From: Halichondria panicea
Taxonomy: Eukaryota > Porifera > Demospongiae > Suberitida > Halichondriidae
NCBI RefSeq assembly: GCF_963675165.1
Contig: NC_087385.1
Coordinates: 4,388,412 to 4,452,411, forward strand
Length of the DNA stretch: 64,000 nucleotides
Direction of reading: 5' to 3'
Both the position numbers and the translations under genes were made by a program. This document shows positions 48,161-57,677 of this stretch, in pieces. Numbering within the stretch: the first letter of the stretch is position 1; each line of letters begins with the position of its first letter. The notes below the pieces were generated by a model, which saw nothing but the letters and a program-made list of their open reading frames with translations, searched no databases and had not been told where the DNA came from.

Positions 48161-49313
48161 TAACTGACCTGACTGGCTGCGGATGCACTCTGGGGAGGTG
48201 TGGTGAGCTGGTGGAACGGTACCTCTCACCAATCACAGGAGAACCGCCACTCACTGAGGGAATAGGACGTGTATACGAGCTGGTCGGAACCACACCCATT
48301 CCAGATGGCTGAGATGGAGGGGGCAGACCCTGAAACTCTCCAAAACTGTCATCTCCCATCTCTTGAGGCACACTGAATACGCCTGCATACAAAATAAATA
48401 AAGATAGCAACATTAATTAACTATTTTATGGTACAGTACCTTGAAAGTTTGCTGTGTCCATAGTCCATGCACGTGGCTTGACCTGTGCGACCTGAGGTGC
48501 AGTGTTGGTGGGGGGTGGTCTCTGCTGGGTTGGTGGACGCCTTTTGGTAGAGGGGGACATATCGGACAAGCCAATGAGACTATCAATAGAGGTGGGTGGT
48601 TTAGCTTCGGCAACATTCATTGATCGCATCCTTCGTTTCTGTAGCTCCATTTCTCTCACTCTTTGTTCCTCCCTTGCTTTGGCCAGCTGCTCCTGAATAT
48701 AAGTAGCTTGGTTCTGTACAAGAGGACAAGAAGTATAATTAAACAGTTCCTCAACTCCACATAATCCTACTCTTGTATTGAGAAGAGGTAGCAAGGTACA
48801 TTTGTGAAGCCATGCAAACGTACAGATAAATACTGACACGAGATCGATAGCAAACAAGTAGACGACTATTTATGCAGTGTCATGAAGTGTATAAATAATT
48901 ATAGTAATTCTCATGACCCTCAAACAAACATCTTTGGTCCTAACTAAAAGACGAGGAGAAGCTCTAGTTGAGCTTACCATTGGCTGCTGTGGGGGCCTGT
49001 ACACCTGGTTACTATGGTACCCAGTCGGCTGGCCGGGTGGAAATTGTTGCTGATGCATGGCAGAGGCTTGCTGCATAGACTGCCACTCACCCCACCCCTA
49101 GACATGAAACAAATCAGAGTAAACAAAATAGAGGTAGACAAAACAAGTGTAGGGCCTGGTTACGTACATACGTACCTGGTTGGGTTGGTTCACAGAGGCA
49201 GTTACAGGTGGAGGCATGCCCCACTGCTGAGGGTTGGAGCCAGGCACCCTAGGGCAAAGGAGAGCTATAAAGTGGGCTCACTGACTATCAAACACTCACC
49301 ATTGATTACTCAT
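45197..49313 (-). CDS. SYNRG: Gamma-synergin (AP-1 gamma-binding EH-domain protein)
   Basis: Twelve exons (49300-49313, 49176-49248, 48978-49097, 48440-48713, 48169-48382, 47849-48077, 47643-47723, 46299-47582, 45786-45939, 45669-45731, 45529-45608, 45197-45451) give 946 residues. Exon 1 is only 14 nt (MSNQ). An EH domain lies in exon 6: EVYNTCLVDGSLSTELLFPV, MSSHLPKILLGKLWQQVNRE, TPGKLSQTELFVLLGLIGL. The 1,284-nt exon 8 holds tandem 35-residue repeats, each with an (E/K)FGEF core, like the DFxDF-type AP-1-binding motifs of the family. The end has CSLCLAGKSVN and GQTYHASCANFWINVV, nearly identical to the mammalian C-terminus with its Cys/His cluster. Gamma-synergin links AP-1 coats at the trans-Golgi and endosomes to EH ligands. 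Intron 5 is almost entirely CA repeats. Confidence 0.93.
46078..46272. mobile_element. 195-bp hAT-like MITE in SYNRG intron 8
   Basis: The ends CAGGGTGTCATACAGG and its inverted copy CCTGTATGACACCCTG are flanked by GCAAG on both sides (46073-46077 and 46273-46277). CAGGG...CCCTG ends suggest hAT, though only 5 bp of a target duplication are visible. The interior has long G and C runs. Confidence 0.75.
46895..47335 (-). repeat. In-frame ~105-bp tandem repeats in SYNRG exon 8
   Basis: Four to five copies encode SEFGEFKTATTSADKYGVF then DVLKTSTEVPVIS. The three central copies are nearly identical and the outer ones diverged, which suggests recent expansion. The opposite strand is also open here, a by-product of the repeat. 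Confidence 0.9.
48111..48156 (-). repeat. (CA)n repeat filling SYNRG intron 5
   Basis: On the gene strand the intron begins GTCAGTTACACACATACAC and continues with about 20 CA units; the intron is only 91 nt long. Confidence 0.85.
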
Positions 49314-49496
49314 TCTCTGTGTGTGTGTGTTGGATCGATCTGTACTGTACTATAAGTACGTACGTACGTATATATATATATATATATATCTATCTCTGAT
49401 CTCTTGATGCGATGAAGGGTCAAAGGACCTTTAACCTTTGACCTTATAAGAATTGCTTTCCATTTGGAATGTGAGCTTCTCCATGTGGACTGATGA
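49314..49496. promoter_or_regulatory. Shared divergent upstream region, SYNRG / PCID2
   Basis: 183 nt between start codons, including a GTACGTACGTAC and (TA)n run at 49355-49389 and the near-mirror words AAAGGACCTTTAACCTTTGACCTT-like at 49420-49445 (AGGACC/GACCTT half sites of nuclear-receptor type). Motif meaning is speculative. Confidence 0.4.
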
Positions 49497-50266
49497 ATGG
49501 CGTATGGAACTATAAATACCTACCTGCAGCACGTATGTTGAGCTCTAATACACATTAGTAAGTACACATTTATTGTATTCCCTCAGGTTGAGCGTGCATT
49601 GCAGGCCTGTGATGGTGCTTTACTTGCTGTGAGTTCATAGATTTCATTGTCTGATTGTACAGCGGATTTATATGCTCATTGTGTACTCTGCTGTAGGAAC
49701 TGGTATCGTTTAGACATCCACATGTTCAGAACCCCAGATTACAGGTGCGTAATTGTGTGTTGCTACTGCATACAAAGTACGATCTCAATTCCATCCAAAT
49801 TACTGCAGGATGATTTTGAGAACAAATGTCAAGCGTATCTGGAGCCTCCGTTTGACGAAATGGTGGCTGCTCATATCAGGTGATACCACCCCCTAAATAT
49901 AATTGAACGCTCAGCGTCTCTTAATCCTCAGGGGGGTGGGTGCTCAGAGGATGGGTGACGTCAAGGAGATGTGTGCCTGTCAGACAATAGTAGTGCAGTA
50001 TCCAACTGTCGGTGTAATACTGTGTTTAGTTATACATTTGTATACTAGTGGTTCTTAACGTGAATCAGATCATTTCTGAGGGCTCTTCAAGCACAAAAGG
50101 AGGAGAATTGGTACGTTTGCCCGGTGTCATACTTACAGTCAATGCATATGTACATTCACCAGGGCTCTGCCAGTACTCAAGATGGTTGTGCTGGACCTAC
50201 GACTGTTTGCTCTGAGAGTAAGTGGAGACTCCAGCAGGTTGCATCAGCTTACCACCTACTCCCCCT

Positions 50267-50309
<43 letters not shown>

Positions 50310-51778
50310 TCCCTCTCTCTCCCTCTCCCTCTCCCTCTCCCTCTCCCTCTCCAGGCTGAGAAGGACCTAGTCCCCACAGGGAAAGCCAAACCAGGGGAAA
50401 TGCTAGAGAAAGCTGCAGACGCTATCATGTCCTGTTTTAGAGTCTGTGTCAGTGACAGGTAAGTGTGGTGTGTGTGTGTGTGTGTGTGCGCAAGGGGACT
50501 GTGGAGAGATATATTCTTTTTTCCTCTCAGTCGAACTTCACTGGAGTATTCCAAAAAATGGGGCACCCTGGCTTTAGTGAACCAACTCATGAAAATTTAC
50601 TTCAAGGTAACCTCCCCCCCTCCCCATCTTGTCAGATGCATTAATTGTCTACACAGATCAACAAACTTCACTTGTGTAAGCCTCTCATTAGAGCCATTGA
50701 CAGTTCAGACATTAAGGATCAGTTCAGTATGGCTGACTTGGTCACATACAAGTGAGGAAATGACACACATAAATTATTACTGCTCTGTATGTAGAGTCAT
50801 CTGAGTGTTGTATGGTGCAGGTATTTTGTAGGGAAAAAGGCAATGTTTGACAGTGAATTCAAAAAAGGTAAGTCAGCGCAAAAATAATTTCTCCATTTCT
50901 CCATTCCAATAACCCAAATTCCATATATTAGCTGCCGAGTACCTGCAGTTTGCGTTTAATCACTGCCATATTACAGCCAGAAAAAACAAGAGGTAATTAC
51001 ATTATTTGATATTAACTACCCCCCACATGCATAGTCACTGTATCCCCCACCCCTCCCCCACAGACTGATCCTCACCTACCTAGTACCTGTCAAGCTATTG
51101 CTGGTGAGTGAATCTGACTTCAGCATTTCATGTATAACGATATGGTTTCTCAGGGTCACCTACCTCAGCGAGTACTGCTCCAGAAGTATAAATTGCTCCA
51201 GTTTGAAGACATCTCTAAAGCCGTTAGGTATGTACAAATTGCACTAAATGCTTTCCTTTATACCACCCCCTGTAGTCAAGGCAACCTCCTTTTGCTGGCC
51301 AAGAGCATGAAGAATCATGAACCATTCTTCATTCACTATCGTGTTTATCTCATACTAGAGAAGCTAAAGATGATTACCTACCGAAATCTCTTCAAGAAAG
51401 TGTAAGTATTCAGCTCTAAAGAAAAGTTGAACCTATTATGTATAGCAGATTATATATCATGGCCCTTGATACCCTCTTGCAGGTATCTATTGATGGGAAC
51501 CTTCCAACTGCCTCTGGCTGGGTTCCTAGGAGCCCTGCACTCCCTTGGGGAGAAAGACATGGATGTGGATGAGGTCCAGTGCATCCTGGCTAACCTCATC
51601 GACAAGGTGATGGTGATGTGCAATAGCATGCAGCAGGTGTGGTGTTTATTGTGTGGTTGTTGTTCTGCAGGCATTCATTCGAGGTTACATCTCCCATCAA
51701 CATCAGAAACTGGTAGTTAGCAAACAGAATCCTTTTCCTACTGTATCGACTGTTCTTAAACAGCAAACATGCACCTAA
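49497..51778 (+). CDS. PCID2: PCI domain-containing protein 2
   Basis: Seventeen exons (49497-49532, 49587-49628, 49697-49744, 49809-49879, 49932-49997, 50069-50110, 50163-50217, 50355-50458, 50531-50606, 50657-50751, 50821-50867, 50932-50992, 51064-51103, 51154-51227, 51276-51401, 51483-51606, 51671-51778) give 404 residues; human PCID2 is 399. The start [20 protein letters not shown] aligns with human [20 protein letters not shown], and [16 protein letters not shown] follows. [18 protein letters not shown]-like text, then [20 protein letters not shown] and [13 protein letters not shown] are in the PCI/winged-helix part, and [20 protein letters not shown] ends it. PCID2 is the Thp1 homologue of the TREX-2 mRNA export complex (with GANP and DSS1). 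The intron after 49997 has minor-spliceosome-like signals. Confidence 0.95.
50266..50354 (+). repeat. (CT)n/(CCCTCT)n tract forming a PCID2 3' splice site
   Basis: About 88 nt of pure C/T runs directly into the acceptor CAG of the exon at 50355, so a microsatellite serves as the polypyrimidine tract. Confidence 0.88.
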
Positions 51779-52056
51779 ATCATTAATTTTTGTTGCCCTG
51801 ATTGTCAATATAATTATTGTCATTGCAAAGGGGAGGTGTGCTTCGAATCAAAGTAGCTATTTTTCGAGGTGTAGGTGCGGGTAATTCTCAGTTTCAGTTT
51901 CAAATGGGCTGTATATAGAAATATATAAACACTAACTAAAGGCACCCTTTTAGGGCAAATCTACACCATTCTGGATCGATTTAGTTAACAGGTAAGTAGT
52001 ATTCATGTCCATGATCAGTTAAATAAACTTGTGATCTGTTTTCTTTAGGTGGCATC
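51779..52056. other. Spacer between PCID2 and MSL2
   Basis: 278 nt. TTTTCTTTAG at about 52040-52049 followed by GTGGCATC looks like an acceptor just before the MSL2 ATG, so MSL2 probably has a non-coding first exon here. Confidence 0.4.
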
Positions 52057-54003
52057 ATGCCTCTGCCCAAGTCCTCCAGCATAGGAGCCAAGGCGACAGA
52101 GGTGTACACTGAAATATGGAGTGTTATCTTACAACAAATATGGAATATGTCACCGACTCGTGAAGATGACCTCTGTGACCTCTCTCGACTGCTACCGTAC
52201 CTTCGACAGTTACTGACGTGTTGTGCGTGTGCTGGTCTCCTGGAAGATGCTATGATATCGTTGCCCTGTGGACATTGTTACTGTTGCCAGTGTCAGTTCA
52301 AAGATCCCCTACTCAAGATTCAGTGTCGTCAGTGTAGGGACAGAAATGGACTGGTTGTTGAGGCTCAGCTACGAATCGTGGTGGAGTGCTACAAACACAT
52401 GTGCTACGTATTAGTTGAAAAAGTCAATAGTGATCCAATGCTCCTCAAGAACTTGAGTGCCCAAGAACAAAATGGGGAAGAGGATATCGAAAAAACTTCT
52501 TCAGTCGATGAAGATGTTGAGAATCTAAGCAATGATAAATCGATCAAAAACAGCATACAAAAAAGTCCATTACAGAATGCAAATGACAATCCGATTGTTG
52601 AGATTCTGCGTGAGATTCATGAAGGTGTTAAAGTGTCTCGCTCGGTCCTCGTGATCAAACCCCCTCAGAAATACCTCACTCCAAGGGTAGCCACTCCCAA
52701 GAAGGATCAACAGACGTCTTTAGCATCTTCTAGTGTTTTAAAACCGAAATTTGCTCTTGATCTAAGTTCTGAACTTTCCTCTCAAGAGACAAATACTCCA
52801 ACATATAGGAAAAAACGTGCCCCACGCAAACCCACTTTGATTTCACACCGGATCAGCAGTCTCCGAGGAAAAAGAAAGCGAAGAAACGTACTAGGAACAA
52901 GATCCCTTCAGTCTACGCCATCCGGAGAAACACTTCCCAAAAGACGACGAACTATCCAGCGACTCTCTGACATTAAGAGAATTGGAGAAGATGAAGAAGT
53001 GGACATTTTGAGTCTGTCAGATACTAAACCTCAAGGTAATGAACTAGACATTCTACGATCCAAGTTGGCTCTTGATTCATTTGACCAAGACTTCTTCAGT
53101 GTGTCCTTTTCCTGTCTTGATGACAATTTCCTTCAATCATCACCGGATGGTGTTAGTTTGAAGCAGAGCTGTGAACAAGATGTGTTTCATTACAGTATTG
53201 ACTATGATCCAGACCTTCTCAGTTTTAAGCAGAGCAAAGACGGAAGTCGAGAAAGACTATGGAGTCCCATGTGTCCGAGAATAAAGGCAAGACGCAGTAT
53301 GGCCATAATCAACAAAACTATCACTCAGGAAGTCATGGTGGCTCTTGGCGAGATCAAGTCAAAATCCAAGGAGATGAAGGCAAAATCCAAGACAAAATCG
53401 AAAGACATCAAGACTAAGTCCAAGGACATCAAGACTAAGTCCAAAGAGATCAAGATCGTGAAACCCAAAAAACCAGAAGCAAAACCTTCAGTACCATTCA
53501 CTCCTCCACCTCCTCCCACCCCCACAGCCATCTACGAGCCTCCCCTACCAGATGACCTCTCTGGATTAGTACTCGAGAAGCTGGAGGGTGAAGACCCTTT
53601 GCCATACATTGATAGACTCTTGTTCCGGCCACCGCCGATGTACCATCCCCCTCCCCACTTTCATCCTCTACCGCCACCACCCCACTTTGGGCCTGGTGGG
53701 TCCCCTATGTTTGGTCCTATGCCGCATCCAGGCCCACGATATCCCCTCATGATGCCAACAGTGTCTCCCCTCAAGCCACCTCACTTTCCCTCAATCCCCA
53801 AGACTCCCACCAAGAGTCCATCGACTCCCCGCAAGAGACGAACACCTGGCTACTCGGAGGAAGGCTGGAGGTGCAGATGTGGAACCAACAATGTGATGTT
53901 TCCTGAAAAAGTATGTGCCAAAGGAAAATGTCCGTGTTTCTCTAAAGGAATCCCTTGCAAGAATTGTCTCTGCAAACATTGTCACAATCCCAATAACAAG
54001 TGA
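52057..54003 (+). CDS. MSL2: Male-specific lethal 2 homologue, RING and CXC domains
   Basis: A single 648-codon frame. Residues about 45-100 hold a RING-type zinc finger: LLPYLRQLLTCCACAGLLED, LPCGHCYCCQC and CRQCRDR, with LLPYLRQLL matching human LLPYFRQSL. The C-terminus is a CXC domain: WRCRCGTNNVMFPEKVCAKG, KCPCFSKGIPCKNCLC, CKHCHN, the DNA-binding module of MSL2. Known members are E3 ligases and assemble the MSL complex (MSL1, MSL3, MOF) that acetylates H4K16. The middle is long and disordered, with a Lys-rich repeat (KSKDIKTKSKDIKTKSKEIK) near residue 450 and a Pro-rich segment (PPPMYHPPPHFHPLPPPPHF). All coding sequence is in one exon. Confidence 0.93.
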   Translation: MPLPKSSSIGAKATEVYTEIWSVILQQIWNMSPTREDDLCDLSRLLPYLRQLLTCCACAGLLEDAMISLPCGHCYCCQCQFKDPLLKIQCRQCRDRNGLVVEAQLRIVVECYKHMCYVLVEKVNSDPMLLKNLSAQEQNGEEDIEKTSSVDEDVENLSNDKSIKNSIQKSPLQNANDNPIVEILREIHEGVKVSRSVLVIKPPQKYLTPRVATPKKDQQTSLASSSVLKPKFALDLSSELSSQETNTPTYRKKRAPRKPTLISHRISSLRGKRKRRNVLGTRSLQSTPSGETLPKRRRTIQRLSDIKRIGEDEEVDILSLSDTKPQGNELDILRSKLALDSFDQDFFSVSFSCLDDNFLQSSPDGVSLKQSCEQDVFHYSIDYDPDLLSFKQSKDGSRERLWSPMCPRIKARRSMAIINKTITQEVMVALGEIKSKSKEMKAKSKTKSKDIKTKSKDIKTKSKEIKIVKPKKPEAKPSVPFTPPPPPTPTAIYEPPLPDDLSGLVLEKLEGEDPLPYIDRLLFRPPPMYHPPPHFHPLPPPPHFGPGGSPMFGPMPHPGPRYPLMMPTVSPLKPPHFPSIPKTPTKSPSTPRKRRTPGYSEEGWRCRCGTNNVMFPEKVCAKGKCPCFSKGIPCKNCLCKHCHNPNNK

Positions 54004-54258
54004 TTCTCAGGTTGTTTTTTAATTATAAAGTGTGTATTTATTTTGTAGATTTTTTGATCCAATCATCAAATTCTTGTATCTGAACTATATATATACATGT
54101 ATTAGCACTCTGGTTTTTGCAATAATTCATTTGCACAAATACAAAAAATTTGATACAAAACATGGTGATGTCAACATAGCTACATATAGGACATAAGGAT
54201 TGGTTAGTTACAGTAGACGTAATGCATGAAACAGGTTATAAGTGAACAGTTTTCTCCA
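54004..54258. other. Convergent spacer between MSL2 and the EPSTI1-like gene
   Basis: 255 nt between stop codons, AT-rich, presumably both 3' UTRs. Nothing else recognised. Confidence 0.45.
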
Positions 54259-55349
54259 TTAGTTTTCAAACCGGGCTAGTCTTTTCCTGCAGTAGATAAC
54301 CAACCATGGATCACATGGGCTATAGTAATAATTATTCTGAACTCACTTTCTTATCTCCTCTAGGTTCTCTAGATGCTGGGCTTCCTGTTTCTCTTTGAGC
54401 CTCTCACCCTATTATACGTATCCATGGGATGTAAATATACAGCATGAGATAACATACCTTTTCTCTCTGCACTTGCTTCATTCTCTGAAACTCTTCATCT
54501 TCTCTTTGCTTCTTCTCTTGTTGGTACTTCTCTCGCTTTTGCTGAAGCACAATTATATCATTGATGAATAAATGAATGATCATTATTACACTTACCCTTT
54601 GTCTTACGGCTTCAAATTTGGCATCCATTTTCTGCTGCTCTTCCTGTCGTCTTCTTAGCTCCCCCAATTCATTCTGTTTTAGTTTGACCCCACCTAGCAA
54701 CATACAACAATGCATTGTAAAGTGTCAAAAATTCATGTATTATAGCAGGAGTGTATGAAGATTATAGCAATGTATAATTATATTCACAGCTGTAATTTAC
54801 TTGGAATGGTGTTGAGGTAGTCAGTGGTTTTACTAGAAACACTCACCTAGGGTTTCTGGTTTCTGCTCATGCAGCATCTCAGCCACCCTCTCCCTTTTTT
54901 GCTTTTTGTGCTGTCTATACGTTTCCACCTCCGTCTGAGCAGCTATACAAGAAACAGATGCAAACAATGAGCACATCATTCAAAGCAGTCAGTGGATATG
55001 CTTTTAGTTACTGTTTAACATGAAATGTATAGGTACCAAGACATTCCTTATATGACACTTACTCGACTTCAGCTTAGAATTCTTCGAGGACTGGGGAGTC
55101 AGCACATAGTGAGCTCCACGGCTGGAGAATTGATAGTAATATTACGTCATTCCATGATTCACATGCAATGTACCTTTCCAAGCTACGTTCACCAACAGTA
55201 GGGGCCTCCTCCTGCAACTGCCCAGAATCTTCACTGGCAGGAGGCATGGCATGCATGGGTTTTCCTGGGTACTGCCTGCTCTGTTGTCTGGCCTTGGGTC
55301 TGCTACTGGTGGTACTGGAGTGAACAACTTTGGCTCTAGAGTAGCTCAT
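54259..55349 (-). CDS. EPSTI1-like coiled-coil protein
   Basis: Seven exons (55174-55349, 55063-55121, 54847-54942, 54596-54693, 54458-54541, 54347-54408, 54259-54286) give 200 residues. The first 60 residues are polar and unordered (MSYSRAKVVHSSTTSSRPKA). From SRGAHYVLTPQ onward the protein is a highly charged helix: AQTEVETYRQHKKQKRERVA, GELRRRQEEQQKMDAKF, KREKYQQEKKQREDEEFQRM, KQVQREKGERLKEKQEAQ. The stretch EEFQRMKQVQREK closely resembles the EELQKMKAIQREK of epithelial-stromal interaction protein 1, and the following ERLKEKQEAQ its KLEEKKRLQE. Charged helices match easily, so the call is moderate. If the sixth intron is not spliced, the protein ends one Lys after EEIRK at 54343. Function of the family is poorly known (interferon response in vertebrates). 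Confidence 0.55.
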
Positions 55350-55583
55350 TTTTATCTGATGGTGCAAGCTCAAGGCTAGCTAGCTCTATATCTATATAGA
55401 TCTCTGTTTCTGGTGTGTGCTGCACAGGGTTTTCCTTGTCCAGTCAGCTAGAAGGCGTGTTCTTGTACTTGTCGCCTTCCCCTGGGTAATTCCCTACAAT
55501 GTAGGGAATTACCCAGGGGAATCACCATAATTAATTTCTAATCATCTCAGCAAGTGGAACAGGTCATCAACAGGAAGACTAGG
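55350..55583. promoter_or_regulatory. Shared divergent upstream region, EPSTI1-like / aldo-keto reductase, with a hairpin
   Basis: 234 nt between start codons. It contains a perfect inverted repeat at 55477-55521: TTCCCCTGGGTAATTCCCTA, one central region CAATG, then the mirror. Possible cruciform, transposon remnant or dimeric factor site. Confidence 0.5.
55477..55521. repeat. 45-bp perfect hairpin (22-nt arms, 1-nt loop)
   Basis: Arms pair exactly about position 55499. It lies in the divergent upstream region of two genes. Confidence 0.9.
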
Positions 55584-57538
55584 ATGGAAGATCCGAAAAT
55601 TCCTTACAGATATTTGGGCAATAGTGGTCTCAAAGTGTCTGCAATATGCCTGGGGACCATGACCTTTGGTCAAGATGTAAGTTGCAGGCACAGCATACTG
55701 TATGCTTATTAAAATAACAAATTAAGCACACAAATTAAGCTGTCTAAATGATAAAAGCTTCTCCTTTTGCTTCTATATGCAGGGTTCTCGGCCAGGGTGT
55801 GATGAGGCCAGTTCTCATGCTCTGTTGGATCGCTTCATTCTGGAGCTGGGTGGTAATTTCATTGATACATCAGATGTGTATCAGTTTGGAGTGAGCGAGT
55901 CCATCATTGGACGGTGGATGGAGAAACACCCTAGTTTGAGATCAAAAGTTGGTTTTAGAAACATTGAAACATTGATTCATGTACCAACACGCATATACAC
56001 AGATCATTCTGGCTACAAAGGTGTGGGGGCCTATGGACAAGAACGATGTGAATGCACGAGGGCTTTCCCGCCATCACATCATAACAGAGGTAGAGCAGAG
56101 CTTGAGTCGACTGCGCACTGACTACATTGACCTCTACCAGGTGAGAACATGTGACCTAGATAGCTGTTTTAGGTGCTCATATTGTACTTTAAATTAACAC
56201 ACCCAGGTTGATACCGATTAAAAGTCTAAGCTCATACAGTTAAACCTCTTTATAGCAGTGAATCTGATCTCGCCTCCAGATCCACTGCTGGGACACAGGT
56301 ACACCTCTGGAGGAGACATTGGGGGCGCTCAATACTCTTGTGCAGACTGGGAAGGTCCACTATATTGGAGTGAGCAATGTCACTGGGTGGCAGTTCCAGA
56401 AGATCATTGACCTCTCACGGGCAATGGGGCTCACAAAAATTGTCAGCAACCAGGTACATTTGCTGAAGGTTATACCAGACTTCAGGTTATGCCCATGGTC
56501 TCCATGAGCTTTAGACTTTAGAATGCTTTTGTTTTGGACTGGTGCTGGGACAACTTTGTGATTTCACTACAGGCCCAGTACAACTTGCTGTGTAGGTCCA
56601 CTGAGTGGGAGCTGTTGGAGGTGTGTAAGATAGAGGGGGTTGCAATGTTGCCATGGAGCCCACTGAAAGGGTGGGTTGTGCAGCTATTTGCGTAACTATC
56701 ATTTGACCTGTGCTGACCCACACTGACAGTGGCCTCTTAACAGGCAAGTACAAGAGAGGAGAATCTCCTTCAAGTGACTCTAATTCCCGTCTTGCATGGG
56801 TGGAGAAGGACAAGGCAACGAGGGCCAACCAGGCATCCCCTAGTCTCTCAGACTATGCAGACAATGAGCAGTACTGGGAGCTCATTGAAGCCATGAAGAC
56901 CATTGCCACTGTGCACGGTGAGTGCAGCTCATTATAATTAGGCTTAAGCCAAAGTGTTAATTCTATCCACCTCTAAATGCCTTGTCATTAATAGCTATCA
57001 TGTATACTTCTGCGGCTACACCCCCTCAAGGCATAACTATCTAGTTGAGGTGCTCATATACCCATGTAGTTTACAGTTTCTAGCTGCTACAAATATTGTC
57101 ATTTATATAAATTCACACATGTACATGCACAAGATGCTACTGTTTCTCAAGTGGCCATTGCCTGGTTGCTGGCACAGCCTACCGTGTCGTCAGTGGTAAT
57201 TGGCGCACGGACTGTGGAACAGCTAGACGAGAATATTGGGTCAGCCACCCTCACACTCTCCAAGGAAGAGGTGCGGCCAAAATTGTAACATCACAATATC
57301 CCTCCCCAAGGTAGCTACCTGGAGGTGGTCAAAGTCAATTACGTCCTTCCAAGAATTAATTGTTGTTGAAAAGCTTTTCATAACAATCATGTACTGTTAG
57401 TCGTACGTATATATAGCTAAATTGACGGTTATGTTATGTTTTGTCTCCCAGTTGGAGACACTGAATGCTAAGAGCCGTGTGCCACCTCCCTACCCTTACG
57501 AGATGGTGACCAGATTGCAGCGAGGCAGAGAGCACTAG
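55584..57538 (+). CDS. Aldo-keto reductase
   Basis: Eight exons (55584-55676, 55783-55947, 56003-56140, 56280-56453, 56573-56670, 56730-56917, 57134-57270, 57452-57538) give 359 residues. [20 protein letters not shown] starts the (beta/alpha)8 barrel. [20 protein letters not shown] holds the catalytic Asp and Tyr, [13 protein letters not shown] the Lys, and YIDLYQIHCWD the His region. [54 protein letters not shown] and [18 protein letters not shown] follow, the last being the NADPH-binding loop. The sequence is of the bacterial YajO/Tas-like class also found in many invertebrates rather than of vertebrate AKR1. Substrate unknown; NADPH-dependent carbonyl reduction expected. Confidence 0.9.
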
Positions 57539-57551
57539 GCGCTACTAGAAA

Positions 57552-57656
57552 CATTGTTTAAATGTATTGGATTGAATTTTTTACACTGTTAGAGACATTT
57601 TTTCATTGTTTAAATGTATTGGATTGAATTTTTTACACTGTTAGAGACATTTTTTT
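57552..57656 (+). repeat. Tandem duplication in the 3' flank of the aldo-keto reductase
   Basis: A 52-53 bp unit (CATTGTTTAAATGTATTGGA to AGAGACATTTTTT) occurs twice in direct order with near-perfect identity, between two convergent genes. Confidence 0.9.
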
Positions 57657-57677
57657 CAAATTTGCGTCTACGAGTGT

